Shown: positions 44,719 through 54,606 of the stretch, in pieces
Numbering within the stretch: the stretch's first letter is position 1
Layout of the letters: each line of letters starts with the position of its first letter
Assembly: GCF_003112535.1 (NCBI RefSeq)
Contig: NZ_BEWA01000007.1
Span: 279,792-343,791 of the forward strand
Origin: Streptomyces rishiriensis
GTDB taxonomy: Bacteria; Actinomycetota; Actinomycetes; Streptomycetales; Streptomycetaceae
DNA length: 64,000 bases
Direction of reading: 5' to 3'
The notes under the pieces: generated by a model
What the model saw: only the letters and a program-made list of their open reading frames with translations
Told to the model about the DNA's origin: nothing
Databases searched by the model: none
Program-made: the position numbers and the translations under genes

Positions 44719-46134
44719 TCACCCGGGCGATTCCGGTGCCTCGTCCCGGTCGACGGGAATGAGCAGGGTGAAGGTGGCCGGGCGAGCACTGGCCAGGGAA
44801 ATCCTGCCGCCCAGCGAGACGGCCAGGTCCCGGGCGAGAGCCAGGCCGATACCCGCTCCCGGTCCGCCCCCGGTGTGCCCCCGGTCGAACAGCCGGGCCG
44901 GCTCGCCCACCACGGCGCCCTCGTCCCGCACGTCGAAGGCGAGGGCGTCCTCCAGGTCCCGCACGGTGACCCGGACGGTCCCGCGCCCATGCACGCGGGC
45001 GTTGTCCAGCAGGATGCCGAGCGCCTCCGACACGGGCGAGGCTGGGACCAGCACATCGGTCGGTGTGCCCCGTGCGGCGCACTCCAGGCGTCTGCCGTCC
45101 CGGGCGAAGGGGCCGTGCCAGCGTTCCTCGGCGTCCCGCAGCAACTGCCCCACCGCGATCTTCCCGGCGGCGGAGGGGGGCACCTTGCCGGCACCCGACA
45201 GACGCAGCACCTCCTCCACCGTGTGGTACAGGCGGTGGGTGGTGGCCAGTGCCTCGGTCAGGACGGGGCGCAGCCCGGCGTCGTCGTCCTGGGCGAGGCC
45301 CGCCTCCAGGGCGAGTTGCAGACCGGTGAGCAGGGTGCGCAGCTGGTGGGAGGCGTTGGCGGTGAAGTCGCCTTCGTGGCGAAGGAGTTCGGAGAGGCTG
45401 TGCAGCATCTCGTTGTGGGTGCGGGCGACCTGGTCGATCTCGCCGATGCCGCTGCGGGCGGCACGGGCGTTCAGGTCGCCCTCGGTCACGGCCCGGCAGT
45501 GGCGAGACAGATCCTCCAACGGGACTGCCAGGGCCCGTGCCTGACGGCGGGCCACGACAACCGCGACGGCCAGCGCCAACGCCGCCACCCCCAGCAGCAC
45601 CGCCCACGCGACGAGGACGCGGTCGCGCACGGAGGACGCGGGGAACGAGACCCGCACGACGCCGATCACCTTCTCGGCGTGGGAGACGGGCACGGTGACC
45701 ACCAGATCACCGCCCGAGTGGCCCCGTACGGCCTCTCCGCCGAGAGCGCGACGGACTGGGGCGTCGCCCGCACGGGGGCCGCTGCCCGCCCGCAACCGTG
45801 ACTGCGGGTCGTACAGACCGAGGTGCCCGCCCGCCGGGGGCTTGGGCAGTTCCACCGGGTCGCCGGTCGTGCAGTCCGGGCTCACGCTCACGGCCGCGGC
45901 CAGGGCTGACCGCTCGAGGGTGTCGCGCTGGTCGGCGTACAGGTATCCCGCCCTCTGGGGTTGTGCAGGGCGATGGAGACGGGGAGCCTGTTGAGTCGGC
46001 AGGGAGCGCGTGCCGGTGTGGACCCAGGCCATCTTGAACCGGGCCCGACGCGGCTCTGGCAGCGTCGCGCTCTCCAGGCCTCGCCACATGGGCTGTCCCC
46101 TCATCTCATCCCTGGCGGGCGCACGACCACACAC
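44719..46134 (-). pseudogene. Sensor histidine kinase with lost N-terminus
   Basis: From about residue 60 of the open frame the match is good: an extracytoplasmic sensor part (YADQRDTLERSALAAA), one membrane helix (VLVAWAVLLGVAALALAVAV), HAMP, His-box (ANASHQLRTLLTG), N-box (LGILLDNARVHG) and G-box (GAGIGLALARDLAV). Relatives have a first membrane helix before YADQRD; here that part is replaced by basic sequence with no helix. So TM1 and the start are gone. The Pro after the phospho-His is Leu (HQLRTL). The partner response regulator is also missing. It may still be translated but is unlikely to sense normally. Confidence 0.65.
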
Positions 46135-46257
46135 ACCAGAAAATGCGGACGTTCTTTCGCCTTACGATTAAGCCGCGCGCTGATCCACAGGAACGACGGG
46201 ACAGCCCTTAGCCTCGTTTCGGTGGACATCGGAAACAGGGCGTCAGGACGCGAACCG

Positions 46258-47979
46258 GTGCTCAATCACAGGCTCGAGTCAGGTTCCGAGTACGCCTCAG
46301 CTATCAGCACCACGGAGGAGAACGCTCCCGCCGCGTGCGGGAGTGGAAGGCCAGGCAGCGCGGCCGGCCACCGAGGCGGGCCCGGCAACCCGGCCGCGCC
46401 CGTTCCCTCCATCTCCGCCTGGCGCGTGCCTCTTGCCGCAACCGCGGTCGCCGTCCCCCTCTACGTCCTGTGGGCGGCGCTTCTCGCCACCGGAGGAGGC
46501 GATCTCGCGGCTCAACTCGCGTGGACCGGGTTCATGGCGCGCCACCCGGGATCCGCATACAACCTGTCGTGGTACGGCGGCATGCACATCTTCAACTACA
46601 GCGTCCTCGCCCCGGTGGCGATGGCGACGTTCGGTGTCAGGACGGTGTCCGTGGCCGCCGGGCTCGCCGGGACCTGGGCTCTGGCGGCCCTGCTCGTCCG
46701 GGCGAAAGTCCGGCGCGCGCTATGGTCCGCACTGCTGGGGGCGCTGGCCGTGTGGTGCAACGTGGCGTCCGGACGAAGCACGTTCGCGCTGGGCGCGGCC
46801 GTCGGGCTGCTGGCGCTTCTCGCACTCCAAATCTCCCACAGACGTGTTGCCACCGTGACGTGCGCAGCGCTGGCCGCTCTCAGCGCGTGCACAAGTCCGG
46901 TCGCCGGAGCGTTCCTCACTGTGGCCGGTGCCGCGTATCTGATGGACCGGCAGTGGGCGAAGGCGGCCTCACTCATCGCTCCGCCCGTCCTGCTGACTGG
47001 CGCGGTCACCCTGCTGTTCCCCTTCACTGGCGAGCAGCCCATGCCCAGGGACAAGCTGTGGATTCCACTGATCCTCTGCGCGACCCTGGGGTGGGCCGCC
47101 CCTCGCGGCTGGCGCCTCGTGCGCTACAGCGCGGTCGCCTACGCCATCGGCGTCCTCGTGACCTTCTCCCTGGCGTCGCCGATGGGTGCGAACGTCAACC
47201 GGCTGGCCATGCTCACCGGGCCCCCGGTTCTCCTCGCGGCGTCGTTGACCCACTTCCCGATCCGCGCGCCGCGTCACGCCCTCCGCCACGCCGCACTAGC
47301 GGCCATGATGGTCACCTGCACAGGCTGGTTGATCAGCAACACGTATGACGATGTGGCTGCCTCCCGACCCTTGCCGTCGTGGGCCAAAGACACCGACGGT
47401 GTGATCGCCGCGCTCGACCGGCTGCACGCGGACCGCACTCGCGTCGAGGTCGTCCCCAACCGCACCCACCGCGAGGCATACCTTCTCGCCCCGCACGTCA
47501 ATATGGCACGCGGCTGGAACCGTCAGCTCGACGTCGAGCGCGGTCGCCTCTTCTACGACGGCACATTCAGTGCCGCGAAGTACCGCGCATGGCTGGATCG
47601 TTGGGCAGTGGGCCTGGTCGTCCTGCCTCTCGGCGAACCCGACGGCGCCGGCCTCGCCGAAGCCAACCTCGTCAAGCACCCACCAGGGTGGCTCAAGCCC
47701 GTATGGCGAGACAACGGCTGGGTCGTCTACCGCCTGCAGGAACCCGAACCACTGGTGTCCGCTCCGGCAACGGTCCTGCGCACCGACGAAGCGAGCCTGG
47801 TCGTACACATGCCCTCGCCGGGGTCGACAATCGTACGGATCGCCTACTCTCCTTGGCTCAACGCACCAGGCGCATGCATCGAACACATTGGTGCCTGGAC
47901 TCGGCTCAAGGCCCCCGAACGAGGCGACTACCGACTCGGATCGGCCTATCGCCTCCCGAGATCGAACGGCTGCAGCTGA
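46258..47979 (+). CDS. Large integral membrane protein of unknown function
   Basis: A ~573-aa polytopic protein: about ten hydrophobic helices between residues ~45 and 370 (VPLAATAVAVPLYVLWAALL, VSVAAGLAGTWALAALLV and others), then a soluble C-terminal ~200 residues (VEVVPNRTHREAYLLAPHVN, MARGWNRQLDVERGRLFYDG). The layout recalls GT-C glycosyltransferases; databases often label relatives as MFS transporters, which the topology does not support well. Start is uncertain: GTG 46258 is used, GTG 46222 is possible. It diverges from the broken kinase. A hairpin at 48123 may end the transcript. Confidence 0.6.
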   Translation: MLNHRLESGSEYASAISTTEENAPAACGSGRPGSAAGHRGGPGNPAAPVPSISAWRVPLAATAVAVPLYVLWAALLATGGGDLAAQLAWTGFMARHPGSAYNLSWYGGMHIFNYSVLAPVAMATFGVRTVSVAAGLAGTWALAALLVRAKVRRALWSALLGALAVWCNVASGRSTFALGAAVGLLALLALQISHRRVATVTCAALAALSACTSPVAGAFLTVAGAAYLMDRQWAKAASLIAPPVLLTGAVTLLFPFTGEQPMPRDKLWIPLILCATLGWAAPRGWRLVRYSAVAYAIGVLVTFSLASPMGANVNRLAMLTGPPVLLAASLTHFPIRAPRHALRHAALAAMMVTCTGWLISNTYDDVAASRPLPSWAKDTDGVIAALDRLHADRTRVEVVPNRTHREAYLLAPHVNMARGWNRQLDVERGRLFYDGTFSAAKYRAWLDRWAVGLVVLPLGEPDGAGLAEANLVKHPPGWLKPVWRDNGWVVYRLQEPEPLVSAPATVLRTDEASLVVHMPSPGSTIVRIAYSPWLNAPGACIEHIGAWTRLKAPERGDYRLGSAYRLPRSNGCS

Positions 47980-48376
47980 ACATCGGGGCGGTACGCACAC
48001 CCGGGGCCAGAGCCCACACCTTGCCTCGATCGAATCACCGTCAGGACTGCTGAAACGCTCTGGGAGCACGCGGGATCAGCCGGAGCTCGATGAGCATCCT
48101 CCCTTGGCGCGCTCTTCCGCAGCACCGTTTCGCGGACGTCTGCGCGAAACGGTGAATGTCGCACCCGCGTTCCCGATGGGAGTGCCCGGCGACGCGGACC
48201 AGCGATGCGTCGCGTTCTCGTTGAGCGCCATCTGCGATCCGGGGGACTACAGGGCGACATTTCCTTAATAGGGCATTAGCGGTGATTGTCACCAGGTTTC
48301 ATGAAGTAAGAGATTTCTGATCAGTGGAACCCGGCCTCCGGTCGTTCCCTCCTGCAGGGCAGAGAAGAGGTCCGAA
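47980..48376. other. Intergenic with stem-loop
   Basis: About 400 bases without a gene. It contains the stem-loop at 48123-48154 and, at 48255-48320, an AT-richer stretch likely to be the promoter of the next gene. Confidence 0.45.
48123..48154 (+). terminator. Stem-loop terminator
   Basis: Perfect 12-bp arms, CACCGTTTCGCG and CGCGAAACGGTG, around an 8-base loop. About 145 bases after the stop of the membrane protein gene. Confidence 0.65.
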
Positions 48377-49585
48377 ATGGGGGACAGCCCCATGAAGACG
48401 AGCGACCCGCTCACGCGGCGGTTCGCGCTGAGGCTCGGTCCGCCGCCTCGGCAGCGGCGGCGTCGTTTCGAGCTGGGGAAGGCATTGCCCGCGCTGGCGG
48501 TGTTCGCCTCTGTGCGGCTCACCGGCGTGATCTTGGCGACCTTGTGGTCGCTGCACCTTGGCAGGCACCCGCGCACCGTGCTCGGCCTGGCATGGGACGG
48601 CCACTGGTACTGGCACCTCTCTCAGTACGGCTACGGCCTGATCGTCCACTCCAAAGGAAGCCACGGCGTCCACAACGACCTGGCGTTCTTCCCCCTCTTC
48701 CCGGGCCTGATCCGCGCTGGGGCCACGGTGCTGCCGATCGGTCCGATCAACGTGGCGCTGCTCATCGCATGGAGTGCCGCCCTGGTGGCGGCCTGGGGCG
48801 TGTACGCGGTCGGCGAGCTGCTGCACACCCGACGCGTCGGGATCATCCTTGTGGCGCTGTGGGCGCTGCTGCCGCACGCGATCCTCCTGACGATGGCGTA
48901 CGCCGAACCCCTCATGACGGCCTTCTCCGCCTGGTCGCTCTACGCCATGCTGACCCGCCGCTGGCTGACCGCGGGGACGCTGGCGATCCTGGCCGGGCTG
49001 TGCCGGCCCAACGGCCTCGCCGTGGCGGTCGCCGTCGTCACCGGCGCCGTCGCTCATCTCTGGCAGCTGCGCCGCGCCGGTGAGCCCACCGCTGCACGCG
49101 CCTGGGCGACCGCCGCGGTGGCTCCCCTCGGATGGCTGGGCTACATCGGCTGGGTGGGGCTCAGGACACACGATCCCGTCGGCTACTTCCATGTGCAGAG
49201 CCTGTGGGGCTCACGGTTCGACTTCGGCCACTACACCGCCCACATGTTCAAGCATGTGATCGTCGGGCACGACACCCTCGTCGTCTATGTGACTGCCGCG
49301 ATCGTCCTCGGCTCCCTGCTGCTGTTCGTCTTCTGCGTACTGAACAGGATGCCCTTGCCCCTGCTCACGTACTGCGCGGTCCTCATGGTGATCGCTCTCG
49401 GCGGCACCCACTTCTTCACGAGCAAGCCGAGGTTCCTGCTGCCGGCCTTCCCTCTGCTGCTCCCGCTCGCCGTGCATCTGGCGCGGAGCCGCCTACGCAC
49501 CGTCGTCGTCCTGCTCACGGCCCTGGCCGGCGTCTCTCTCTTCTACGGCACCTACCTTCTCACCGTCTCCCATCGGGCCCTGTGA
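48377..49585 (+). CDS. PIG-V-like mannosyltransferase family membrane protein
   Basis: A 402-aa membrane protein. The catalytic-loop signature of GT-C enzymes of PIG-V type is present: LAWDGHWYWHLSQYGYG after the first helix, then HNDLAFFPLFPGLIR, and AYAEPLMTAFSAWSLYAML in a later loop. It would transfer a sugar from a polyprenyl donor to an acceptor at the outer membrane face. About nine to ten helices. ATG 48377 has GAGG six bases upstream; ATG 48392 is an alternative. Its neighbour upstream is another polytopic protein in the same direction. Confidence 0.8.
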   Translation: MGDSPMKTSDPLTRRFALRLGPPPRQRRRRFELGKALPALAVFASVRLTGVILATLWSLHLGRHPRTVLGLAWDGHWYWHLSQYGYGLIVHSKGSHGVHNDLAFFPLFPGLIRAGATVLPIGPINVALLIAWSAALVAAWGVYAVGELLHTRRVGIILVALWALLPHAILLTMAYAEPLMTAFSAWSLYAMLTRRWLTAGTLAILAGLCRPNGLAVAVAVVTGAVAHLWQLRRAGEPTAARAWATAAVAPLGWLGYIGWVGLRTHDPVGYFHVQSLWGSRFDFGHYTAHMFKHVIVGHDTLVVYVTAAIVLGSLLLFVFCVLNRMPLPLLTYCAVLMVIALGGTHFFTSKPRFLLPAFPLLLPLAVHLARSRLRTVVVLLTALAGVSLFYGTYLLTVSHRAL

Positions 49586-49702
49586 CGAAAGGACGCCGCG
49601 TCTCCCGACGGCGCCAGAGCGGCCGGCGGTCCAGCCGGTGCGGAAGTTCCGGCGATCAGCCGGAAACACCCACCCGGGCAGCGGGCTCCTAAGGTGGGAG
49701 AC

Positions 49703-50524
49703 GTGACTTCCAGCGCGGCGCCTCTGATACCGGTCAACATGTCCCTGGGTGTCCTGCTCGCCGTGCTGCTGCTGGTGGCGGCGGCGGTCGCGGGCTGGTT
49801 CCGTCTCGACCCTCACCCGTACAAGAGCAGGGCCCGGGAGATCCTAGTCGCCGGGTTCCGTGCCACCGTCCAACTCGCCGTGGTCTCGGTGGTCATTGCC
49901 TGGGCCGTCAAGGCCGTGCTGGGGCTGTTGACGTTCCTCGTCGTGATGTTCACGGTGGCGGTGCGTACGGCCGGACGGAGAATCACCAGCAATCACACCT
50001 GGTGGCTGACGGCCGCCCCGATGAGCGCCGGCGTGATCCCGGTCGTCGCGGCGCTGCTGCTGACGGGACTCGTCCCCCTGAAGGGCATAGCGCTGATCCC
50101 GATCACCGGCCAGCTCATCGGCGGTGCCCTCACCGTGACCGTACTGGCCGGACGGCGCGCCCTGGACGAACTGGCCCAGCGCCACGGCGAGGTGGAAGCC
50201 GCGATGGCACTGGGGTTCCCGGACCGGGACGCACGGATGGAGATCGCCCGCCCCGCGGCCTCCGACGCACTCCTGCCCGGCCTCGACCAGACCCGCACCG
50301 TCGGGCTGGTCACCCTCCCCGGCGCGTTCGTCGGCATGCTCCTCGGAGGGGCCAGCCCCGTCATGGCCGGAGCGGTGCAACTGTTCGTTCTGATCGCGCT
50401 CATGACCGTGCAGTCCGTCGCGGTCGCGGTGACGCTCGAACTCGTCGCCCGCCACCACCTGCACCGCCCCGGCCCGGGCGCCGCGCCGACCGGCCCGCCA
50501 CGCAAGATCAGACCGCCGACGTGA
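49703..50524 (+). CDS. FetB-like (UPF0014) ABC transporter permease
   Basis: A 273-aa permease with seven predicted helices. Family motifs: FRATVQLAVVSVVI, GQLIGGALTVTVLAGRRALD, RHGEVEAAMALGFPDRDARM, TVGLVTLPGAFVGMLLGGASP. FetB with the ATPase FetA exports iron in E. coli; no ATPase gene is next to this one. The GTG at 49703 follows a TAAGGT -10-like box by seven bases, so the transcript may be leaderless; GTG 49694 is the alternative. Confidence 0.82.
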   Translation: MTSSAAPLIPVNMSLGVLLAVLLLVAAAVAGWFRLDPHPYKSRAREILVAGFRATVQLAVVSVVIAWAVKAVLGLLTFLVVMFTVAVRTAGRRITSNHTWWLTAAPMSAGVIPVVAALLLTGLVPLKGIALIPITGQLIGGALTVTVLAGRRALDELAQRHGEVEAAMALGFPDRDARMEIARPAASDALLPGLDQTRTVGLVTLPGAFVGMLLGGASPVMAGAVQLFVLIALMTVQSVAVAVTLELVARHHLHRPGPGAAPTGPPRKIRPPT

Positions 50525-50584
50525 GTAGTCCCGTCGGGCTGTGCTCCCTGAGCGCATCGGCGGCAACAGGGTGGCGAGGTCTGT

Positions 50585-50962
50585 TCACCTGGTGGACGAC
50601 GTGGTCCTGCTGACCCACTGGGACAGCGTGATCTGCGTGGTCACGGCCGAAGGGGCTGCCCTGCGCCGACGGGGCGAGGCGTGACGGCAATCGCCGCGGG
50701 TGGCCGCGCACGCCCGCGTGTGTCGGCCTTTGTCGCACGCCAGGGCGTCGCGCAGCAGGGACAAGTGCGCGGGCACGGATGCGCGGGAGTCGCGTGTGTC
50801 CCGGCATGTGTCGCACGTTGCCAGGTGAGTCCGCACCGCGCTCGCCTCCTCTGGGGCGAGCGTCATGAGCGCGTGGCCGCACAGTGGTTCACGGACCGTG
50901 CGGCATTCCTCGATGGCCGTCTTCTCGCCGGACTTGTCGGTCAGGCAGTGGGCTTCGGTCAT
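50585..50962 (-). CDS. Anti-sigma-factor-like zinc-finger protein, possibly truncated
   Basis: A 125-codon ORF with GGAGG before ATG 50962. Residues ~20-75 look like a ZAS-type zinc finger: GHALMTLAPEEASAVRTHLA with TCDTC, that is His-x3-Cys-x2-Cys. No membrane helix follows and the last ~45 residues are Arg/Ser-rich without similarity, so the 3' half is probably out of frame or replaced. No sigma factor gene is adjacent. Function is therefore uncertain. Confidence 0.45.
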   Translation of the reverse strand: MTEAHCLTDKSGEKTAIEECRTVREPLCGHALMTLAPEEASAVRTHLATCDTCRDTRDSRASVPAHLSLLRDALACDKGRHTRACAATRGDCRHASPRRRRAAPSAVTTQITLSQWVSRTTSSTR

Positions 50963-51101
50963 GGCGAAACCTCCGTTCCAGGTCCCACCCTCGCCCATGG
51001 ACGGCCGCTGGCGCGTCGTCCCCGCGCAGCGATTTCCGGCTACCACGGTCGCGGTATGTGTCACGTCGGTCTACTGCCTGGGCGAGCAGCGGAACATCGC
51101 C

Positions 51102-51797
51102 CTATGCGGGCACCTGCGGGTGCCTTGGTTCGGATGCCGAGCTGACCAGCCCGCACTGGTAGGCGATGACCACGAGCTGGGCACGGTCACGCACTGCCAG
51201 CTTGGTCATGGCCCGGTTGATGTGGGTCTTGGCGGTCAGCGGGCTGACGAACAGACGGTGGGCGATCTCGTTGTTGGTCAGGCCCAGCGCAACGAGAATC
51301 GTCACGTCACGTTCCCGCGGCGTCAAGCACTCCAGCCGCGCATGTACGGCTGCCGGGCATGGCTCCGGCTGGGCCAGAAATCGCGTGATCAACGCTCGCG
51401 TCGCCGACGGGGACAGCAGCGCGTCGCCGTCCGCGACGGTGCGGACGGCATCGAGAAGCTCCTCGGGTCGCGCGCCCTTGCCGAGAAAGCCGCTCGCACC
51501 CGCACGCAGGGCCTCGGAGACGTGCTCGTCATCCTCGAAGGTGGTCAGGACGAGCACCCTCACGCCTGCGAGGTCTTCGGATTCCTTGATGAGACGTGTC
51601 GCCTCGATGCCGTCCATCTCCGGCATGCGGATGTCCATCAGAACCACATCCGGTCGCTCCGCGGCGGCCAGCTCGACCGCCTCGCGTCCGTTGGACGCCT
51701 CGGCCACGGTCTCCATGTCATCCGTGGCGTCGAACAGCATGCGGAACGTGCCCCGCAACAGGGCCTGGTCATCGGCAAGCAGTAGACGAATCGTCAT
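51102..51797 (-). CDS. NarL/FixJ-family response regulator
   Basis: A 231-aa regulator with complete receiver residues: Asp-Asp pair (LLADDQALLRG), phospho-acceptor Asp in VVLMDIRMPEMDG, Thr in VLTTFEDDEH, and Lys in FLGKGARPEEL. The C-terminal LuxR helix-turn-helix is LTPRERDVTILVALGLTNNE with LTAKTHINRAMTKL. It follows the histidine kinase gene by two bases on the same strand; the two form a pair. Targets are not evident. Confidence 0.9.
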   Translation of the reverse strand: MTIRLLLADDQALLRGTFRMLFDATDDMETVAEASNGREAVELAAAERPDVVLMDIRMPEMDGIEATRLIKESEDLAGVRVLVLTTFEDDEHVSEALRAGASGFLGKGARPEELLDAVRTVADGDALLSPSATRALITRFLAQPEPCPAAVHARLECLTPRERDVTILVALGLTNNEIAHRLFVSPLTAKTHINRAMTKLAVRDRAQLVVIAYQCGLVSSASEPRHPQVPA

Positions 51798-51799
51798 GC

Positions 51800-53008
51800 C
51801 TATTTTCTCCGATCACGCTCCGGGCCGGGGTAGCCGGCGCGCAGCGGCAGTTCGGCGGTCACGGTGAAGCCTCCCCCTGCGCGCGGCCCCGCGTACAGCC
51901 TGCCCCCGATGGTGGCAGCCCGCTCACGCATCCCGATCAGCCCGTGACCGGCCCCCGGGCGAGCAGGCTGCGGTCCGGCGGACCCGTCGTCCTCCACGGT
52001 GATGGTCAGGCGTTCACGCTGATAGTGCAGGAACAGCCGGGCCCGGTCTGCTCCGGCGTGCTTGCGCACGTTGGTCAGGGACTCCTGCACGATGCGGTAC
52101 GCGGCCAGATCGGCCGCCGGCTCCAGCGGTTCAGCCGTGCCGCGCCAGGCGTGGCTCACGGCCAGCCCGGCGCGTTCGAACGACGCCAGCAGGGCCGGTA
52201 CCTGTGCAAGGCCCGGCATCGGCTCGCGGGGCGCGACCGGGTCGTCGGACTGCCGAAGCAGATCGACGGTCACCCGTAGTTCGTCCAGCGCGGAGCGGCT
52301 GGTGTCCCGGATGTCCTCCAGAGCCGTGAGGATTTGTTCCGGTCGCTGGTCCATCAGATGGACGGCGACGCCTGCCTGAGCGTTGATCAAGGCGATGTGG
52401 TGCGCGACGATGTCGTGCAGGTCACGTGCGATGCGTACGCGTTCGGCCGCCACACGCTGCTGTGCCTCCTGCTCACGGGTGCGCTCTGCGTGCTCAGCCC
52501 GTTCCTCCACGGCCGCCACGTAGGCACGGCGTGAGCGCACCCCGTCCCCGACGGCGGCCGGCAGAGCTGTCCAAGCCAGCATCGCGGCCTTCTCCGGGTC
52601 CAGCCACGACGCCGACGCGCCCACCACGGCGGCGCTGACCAGGAAGGCAGCCGAGACAGCTGCCACGGTCCAGGCGGTACGCCGGTTGGTCCGTACGGCC
52701 ACGTTGTAGACAGACAACAGAACCGGGCTTGTCACCAACGGACTGTCTCGAACCTCGAGCAGTTGAAAGACCACCCCGCAGCCAATCGTGACAGCCAGTA
52801 CGCCGAACGGGTGGCGGTAGCGCCACACCAACGCAGAGCAGCCGACGGCTGCCAGAGCCACTGTGGGCCACCGCAACAAGAACTGGTGCTGGTGCGGTTG
52901 GACCGAGGCAGCCACGACCGACAGCACAAACAGCACGGCTGAGCCCAACGCGTCCAACGCGCGGCTCCGATCTCGTGCTCCCCGTCCCCAACCGTTGATC
53001 ACCGCCAT
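51800..53008 (-). CDS. Sensor histidine kinase (HisKA_3)
   Basis: A 402-aa NarX-type kinase. Four to five membrane helices (~20-160) precede the HisKA_3 dimerisation helix with the phospho-His (ERVRIARDLHDIVAHHIALI) and the ATPase domain (RIVQESLTNVRKHAG; GHGLIGMRERAATIGG). No large extracellular domain, so it senses within the membrane or through a partner. TACGGT lies six bases before the ATG, which suggests a leaderless transcript. It is the partner of the response regulator behind it. Confidence 0.9.
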   Translation of the reverse strand: MAVINGWGRGARDRSRALDALGSAVLFVLSVVAASVQPHQHQFLLRWPTVALAAVGCSALVWRYRHPFGVLAVTIGCGVVFQLLEVRDSPLVTSPVLLSVYNVAVRTNRRTAWTVAAVSAAFLVSAAVVGASASWLDPEKAAMLAWTALPAAVGDGVRSRRAYVAAVEERAEHAERTREQEAQQRVAAERVRIARDLHDIVAHHIALINAQAGVAVHLMDQRPEQILTALEDIRDTSRSALDELRVTVDLLRQSDDPVAPREPMPGLAQVPALLASFERAGLAVSHAWRGTAEPLEPAADLAAYRIVQESLTNVRKHAGADRARLFLHYQRERLTITVEDDGSAGPQPARPGAGHGLIGMRERAATIGGRLYAGPRAGGGFTVTAELPLRAGYPGPERDRRK

Positions 53009-53068
53009 ATCATCACCGTAGTTTCGACAGCCGGATCAGGCATCGTCTCGCCACGGCACGGGGCCCGA

Positions 53069-53311
53069 GTGGAAGCTGCCCCCGCGTACTTGGGGACAGC
53101 TCCGCATGTGCGAAGCCTGCTCTCCCTCACTGCCACAGGTGACGTCGCCCCCGACTGGCCACTGGGCCTTTCCTGCGGCCTCGGAGGCCTTGCCGGCGGC
53201 TACCTCGGCTCCCACCTCCAACCGCTCCTGCCCGAGACCGCGCTTCGGCTCCTGCTGGGCACCCTCGCCACCGGAATCGACACGCTCTACACGGTCCAGA
53301 TCCTGCGCTGA
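53069..53311 (+). pseudogene. TauE/SafE-type exporter, C-terminal fragment
   Basis: The last ~60 residues of a sulfite/anion exporter of the TauE/SafE family: GDVAPDWPLGLSCGLGGLAG, then YLGSHLQPLLPETALRLLLG and a final hydrophobic helix. Full-length proteins have ~250-300 aa and eight helices. The rest is missing upstream, where the kinase gene begins. Confidence 0.75.
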
Positions 53312-53795
53312 CCACGCACGACTCAGCCCCCGTAGCCACTGCCGCACCCTCCACGGCCGGGCAGCCACCGGACACGGTGTTCACCTCGACCCGACACCGG
53401 CATCCGCAACACGACGCCGGGCGACTGCGGGACCGCAGCCGAGCGACGCATCGCCCAGACCGGACAGTTTTCAGTTCGGGCAGTTTCCATGAGCTCCAGC
53501 AGCGAAGAGCGGGAGCCACACTGCGCCGCGCGGTGCCGACCCCCTACCCGCCCTCAGGCGACGCCGGCGCGGCGGACGGAGCGACACCTTCCGTTTCCCT
53601 GCGTCCTAGCAGCGTCCCGACTCAAGCGCCCAGCCACTCACAGAAGCCACCTGCGGCGACTTCTCCGGTTACGAGCCGAGGCATCTGTGCAGGTCAGAGC
53701 AGTTCGGACTCTCGCTGGCGGCAACGCTGCCGAACTCACGCGCAGCGGATTCAGTCCGTTCAGGCGAATTTGACGATCCGGCAGGACAAAATGAA
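53312..53795. other. Intergenic, no gene seen
   Basis: Nearly 500 bases without a coherent frame. A CGCAGCGGATT near 53745 echoes the third block of the composite repeat. Confidence 0.4.
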
Positions 53796-54105
53796 CGTTT
53801 CCGCAGGTCAGGACCCTGCGCAAGTGGGGCGGGTGGGACTCGAACCCACGGCCGACGGATTATGAGTCCATTGGGGATCTTGGCGGCCCTTGCGTCTCTA
53901 CGCTGATTCGTGACGTTCTTGCAGTTCAGATGGGGTGAACTGTGTCTATGCTCCCCCGCCTTTGTCAGTCTGTTCCTATCCTTGCGTCCCCAACGCGTCC
54001 CCAACTCCGTTGCACGGCGAAATTGGCACGGGGCTGACAGGCGATCGCGCCGGCTCGGAGGGGGATCTCGAACCTGCCCGCAGCGGATTCCCCTTCCAAC
54101 GCGTA
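53796..54105. repeat. Composite repeat, second copy (integration scar-like)
   Basis: Contains the same three blocks as 37106-37290 in the same order: ACGTTTCCGCAGGTCAG (53798-53814), CCTTTGTCAGTCTGTTCCT (~53950) and CTCGAACCTGCC followed by GCAGCGGATT (~54071-54092). Between the first two it also carries the 46-bp tRNA fragment. It looks like a scar left by an integrative element. Confidence 0.6.
53824..53869 (-). repeat. tRNA 3' fragment (CAU anticodon), att-like site, second copy
   Basis: 45 of 46 bases match 25783-25828, in the same orientation. The tRNA part again runs from the anticodon stem to the acceptor 3' end and lacks the 5' half. Together the two copies bracket about 28 kb. Confidence 0.8.
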
Positions 54106-54121
54106 GAGGCCCTGCCTCTGC

Positions 54122-54593
54122 CGCGCCCACGCCGTCCACCCGGTCTGTGTGCTCCAGACCGAGTACTCGGTGTTCGAGCGAGCCGTGGAGGCCGATGTCC
54201 TGCCGGTCGTACGGGAGCTGGGCATCGGCTTCGTGCCGTATTCGCCGCTGGGCCGCGTCTTCCTCACCGGCGCCGTCAAGCCGGCCGACGAATACTCCGC
54301 CTACGACATGCGCAGCAAGGACGACCGCCGCCAGCCCGGCAACTACGAGAAGAACCATGCCGCGGTCCGCGAGGGGCATCGCGGTCACCCAGCTGGCGCT
54401 GGCCTGGCTGCTCGCACAGGGCGACGACATCGTGCCCATCCCGGGCACCCGCAGCCCGCGGCGTCTGGAAGAGAACGTGGCCGCCGCGCAGGTCACGCTC
54501 ACATCCGAGGACCTCGCCCGCGTCCAGGAGATCCTGCCGCACGGATCGGCCGGCTCCCGCTACCCGGCGGCCATGATGCCGACCCGGCAGTAA
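54122..54593 (+). pseudogene. Aldo/keto reductase, truncated and frameshifted
   Basis: The C-terminal ~155 residues of an aldo/keto reductase. The first part ([41 protein letters not shown]) loses frame near 54365 and the rest (VTQLALAWLLAQGDDIVPIP, GTRSPRRLEENVAAAQ) continues in another frame to the stop. The catalytic N-terminal half is absent; the break falls right at the end of the composite repeat, as if an element integrated into or deleted it. It resembles the intact gene at 38174 but is not a recent copy. Confidence 0.8.
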
Positions 54594-54606
54594 CAACGTG
54601 CTCGGG

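Noticed and set aside
42737..45544. A 935-codon rightward ORF across the phosphodiesterase and kinase genes
   Set aside because: Antisense shadow; no motif, and both real genes on the minus strand are well supported.
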